Shown piece after piece: positions 61,903 to 64,000 of a stretch of 64,000 nucleotides of DNA. The stretch is taken from the NCBI RefSeq assembly GCF_028623165.1, contig NZ_CP117768.1, positions 6,452,001 to 6,516,000 on the forward strand. The letters are read 5' to 3'. Made by a program: the position numbers and the translations under genes. The notes beneath the pieces were generated by a model, which saw only the letters and a list, made by a program, of their open reading frames with translations, ran no database searches and was not told where the DNA came from. Within the stretch, counting starts at the first letter, position 1; every line of letters begins with the position of its first letter. Origin of the DNA: Nostoc sp. UHCC 0926 (GTDB lineage Bacteria > Cyanobacteriota > Cyanobacteriia > Cyanobacteriales > Nostocaceae).

Positions 61903-62367
61903 GTGAAAGTGAAAGTTCCTAACATATATAAAATTAGTCTAGCTTCGGTATTGTTAGCTACACCCTTATGTGTTTTTCCTCTGAGAATACTTGCACAAAC
62001 TCCAAATCCCAAACAGCCAGCACTTATTATTAATAGTGGCTCTACAAATACCTGCAAATATATAATTCACGTATTGCCATCTGGAAAAGCAACTTACACT
62101 GTTTGTGAAAGAAAAGGTGCAGGCGAAATAAGAGTGAACACAGCTACGAAATTTTTCAATGATATTTCAGTAGCTAAACCATTGTCAAAATTACCATATA
62201 AAGCATGTGCAAAATCTGCTTCGTTCGGCACGTCAACTAAAGTCAGATATCAATGGCAAACTTCTCCAGATATTAGCTGTCCAAGTAATGATTTGAGAGT
62301 GAGAACTCTGTATAATGACGCTCAAAGTATTCAACAGCAATTGAACTTTTCAACTTCCAAAAATTAA
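61903..62367 (+). CDS. Small secreted hypothetical protein
   Basis: 154 residues (152 if GTG 61909 is used). A signal peptide with hydrophobic core ISLASVLLATPLCVF ends near LAQT. The mature part has four Cys spaced so that two disulphides are possible (NTCKY, YTVCER, YKACAK, DISCPS). Not recognised. It is followed by a MITE-like element. Confidence 0.65.
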   Translation: MKVKVPNIYKISLASVLLATPLCVFPLRILAQTPNPKQPALIINSGSTNTCKYIIHVLPSGKATYTVCERKGAGEIRVNTATKFFNDISVAKPLSKLPYKACAKSASFGTSTKVRYQWQTSPDISCPSNDLRVRTLYNDAQSIQQQLNFSTSKN

Positions 62368-62440
62368 CTGTCTACGTTTGACTTGCAATCCCAATTAAAA
62401 TACCATCTAAATCTCTGACGTATCCAAACGAGTAATATTC

Positions 62441-62559
62441 AAACCCCGTCTATTTTGAAAACTGTAGTTTTTAAAGAGAGTGTATTATTGGGTCGTGGCT
62501 TGAGTTCTGAGCTTTACCCTAATTCCCAAAAACTACGGTTTTCAAGGTAGACGCGGTTT
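62441..62559. mobile_element. MITE-like element C
   Basis: About 119 bp with long imperfect inverted ends of some 32 bases: AAACCCCGTCTA...AAAACTGTAGTTTTT on the left and AAAAACTACGGTTTT...TAGACGCGGTTT on the right. No transposase. The long TIRs could fold into one hairpin. Confidence 0.6.
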
Positions 62560-62753
62560 ATATCAAATCAAGTTTTTTTTAATCATTTAGTCAATTTTAT
62601 GTGCTTCTGAATTTGCTGTGACTGCTTCATTTACGAGTTAAAGATTTGGCAATTTGTGCTAGTCTGATTCCTTCAAAGGATACCGCCTGATCATCATGTA
62701 GTGGTTACTATACCAGTCCTAGCTGTTGGTGTAATCACCTTGATTGATGCACG

Positions 62754-64000
62754 TTAAAATCCTAAATCTACGGCAATGCGGTGGGCACAAGCAAACCCAG
62801 AAAAAGCGACTGCATTCAATCCTTGACCCGGAAAGGTACTATCCCCTACACAATAAAGTCCTGGAATAGCTGTGCGATTAAAGGGCATCTTCAATAACCC
62901 CCACAACTTGCGCCGGGGAATTGGCCCATATGTGCCATCTTCACGACCCAAAAAGCGGCGATGGGTGCGGGGTGTGCCTACCTCCAGATAATCCAATCCA
63001 GCATCTAAGCCTGGAAAAATCTTCTCTAGGCGGTCAATAATTCGCCAAGCCGCCTCTTCTTTCTTCGCTTCGTACTCGCTCACAGAAAGTTCTTGCCAAT
63101 CATCAATCCAGTGAGGCGTGAAGGCATGAATGATATGATATCCACTTGGTGCTAAATCTGGGTCAAGTAATGTGGGAATCGAAACAAAAACTGTGCCTTC
63201 TGCTGCTGTCATCTTTTCCCAATCTTCTAGCAAAATATGGTGGCACTCTGTCCCCGCAGGCAAAACTGACTCTTTTACCCCGATGTGCAAACTCAAGAAG
63301 CTTGGAGATTTTTGATAATTTTGTTGCCACTCTTTCTCATTATGTGGCATTACTTCTGCTGGTAGTAATTGTTCAAATGTATCCCAGCGTGTAGCATTAG
63401 AAACTATGCGTTTACCCCGATATAGTTTACCATTAGCCAGTTGCACACCTACCGCTTTTCCCTGTTCTGTAAGAATTTTCGTGACTCTAGCTTGGTACTG
63501 AATCTTACCTCCAGCCTTCTCTAGACCTTCCACCAGTTTTTGGGCAATTTGTCCCACTCCGCCTTTAGGATAGTTCACTCCGCCATAATGCCTGTCAGAA
63601 AAGACCATCCCAGCATTAATCATTGGTGTCATGTCCGATGGAACCACTGACCAGCAATAACATTCCATATCGATAAATTTCAATAATTGGGGATCTTTGA
63701 TGTAGCGTCTGGCAAAATCCCCAGCATTTTGAGGCAGATACTTAACTAAACCGAGACATGCCAAAGGATGTTGGAAAAATACCCGCAGTAGATACCGAGG
63801 TTCTTCCAGCGACAGCAAATCCATGCTGTTGAGGCACTTGAATACTTTTTGGCATTCTTCATAAAAGCGACGAATCCCCTGTTCTTCATGGCGAAAATGA
63901 GCAATAAGATTTTGCAAAAATTTTTCATAAACCCGGTCAACCTTCAGGTTTAAACCTTGGGGTAGGTGATAGTGAATTTGCACCGGATCTGCGATCGCTT
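62754..64000 (-). CDS. crtH: Carotenoid isomerase, 5' end outside the window
   Basis: Converts poly-cis-lycopene intermediates to all-trans-lycopene (CrtH/CRTISO). About 415 residues of the C-terminal part are present; the frame continues past 64000, so the N-terminal FAD-binding part is missing from the window. The C-terminal part has YPKGGVGQIAQKLVEGLEKAGG and the ending GLYCVGDSTFPGQGLNAVAFSGFACAHRIA. It shares its pathway with crtB and pds at 18-20 kb, some 43 kb away. Confidence 0.92.
   Translation of the reverse strand, partial: AIADPVQIHYHLPQGLNLKVDRVYEKFLQNLIAHFRHEEQGIRRFYEECQKVFKCLNSMDLLSLEEPRYLLRVFFQHPLACLGLVKYLPQNAGDFARRYIKDPQLLKFIDMECYCWSVVPSDMTPMINAGMVFSDRHYGGVNYPKGGVGQIAQKLVEGLEKAGGKIQYQARVTKILTEQGKAVGVQLANGKLYRGKRIVSNATRWDTFEQLLPAEVMPHNEKEWQQNYQKSPSFLSLHIGVKESVLPAGTECHHILLEDWEKMTAAEGTVFVSIPTLLDPDLAPSGYHIIHAFTPHWIDDWQELSVSEYEAKKEEAAWRIIDRLEKIFPGLDAGLDYLEVGTPRTHRRFLGREDGTYGPIPRRKLWGLLKMPFNRTAIPGLYCVGDSTFPGQGLNAVAFSGFACAHRIAVDLGF

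Overview
The window is chromosomal DNA of a filamentous, probably heterocyst-forming cyanobacterium of the Nostoc/Anabaena group. Evidence: photosynthesis genes (prk, por, petE, petJ, psbV, crtB, pds, crtH), many copies of the HIP1 octamer GCGATCGC, AT-leaning composition, and intergenic short repeats and palindromes of the kind found throughout Nostoc genomes. The gene order natB / crtB / pds and petJ / petE / psbV also fits Nostocales as I remember them; no database was consulted.

Layout. 1-6.3 kb: phosphoribulokinase, S-adenosylmethionine synthetase, light-dependent protochlorophyllide reductase, and a UPF0016 manganese exporter preceded by a well-formed yybP-ykoY (Mn2+) riboswitch. 6.3-14.3 kb: a TPR protein, a basic-tailed hypothetical protein, a homocysteine-biosynthesis (DUF39-type) protein, three small accessory genes and a succinate dehydrogenase/fumarate reductase flavoprotein. 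14.3-23.4 kb: tandem repeats and MITE-like elements, a secreted barrel-like protein, an amino-acid-binding lipoprotein, tRNA-Ser, the crtB-pds carotenoid pair, an Fe(II)/2OG dioxygenase and nagZ.

23.4-26.3 kb is the most unusual part: a dense minus-strand array of 30 tRNA-like genes covering all twenty amino acids, with spacers mostly of 4-12 bases. It has a sigma70-like promoter about 0.36 kb upstream. Several members are abnormal: four Leu-anticodon tRNAs with short (class I) variable loops, two tRNAs interrupted by palindromic repeats that also occur elsewhere in the window, and others with defects in the T-loop, anticodon loop or anticodon stem. Some genes encode CCA and others do not. 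It matches the idea of a long tRNA operon as reported (from memory) on a plasmid of Anabaena PCC 7120, but here it lies among housekeeping genes. tRNA coordinates include the discriminator base but not CCA.

26.8-39 kb: a polysaccharide deacetylase, an HNH nuclease, a ribbon-helix-helix protein, a GAF histidine-kinase-like protein lacking its phospho-acceptor His, an SRPBCC protein, tRNA-Glu, a CPA1 Na+/H+ antiporter, a cytochrome b6-like protein missing one haem ligand, a lipase-like hydrolase and a TonB-like protein. 39-41.6 kb: the soluble electron carriers cytochrome c6, plastocyanin and cytochrome c550. 41.8-45.6 kb: a sugar ABC transporter (two permeases and a binding lipoprotein) interrupted by a 21-bp x 10 tandem repeat and a truncated hydrolase. 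45.7-64 kb: an MFS transporter, accD, prepilin peptidase, leuB, an APC permease, a phytochrome-like GAF histidine kinase, an ABC exporter pair, a pentapeptide protein, purT, an AMIN-serine hydrolase fusion, a small secreted protein and carotenoid isomerase crtH, which runs off the window edge.
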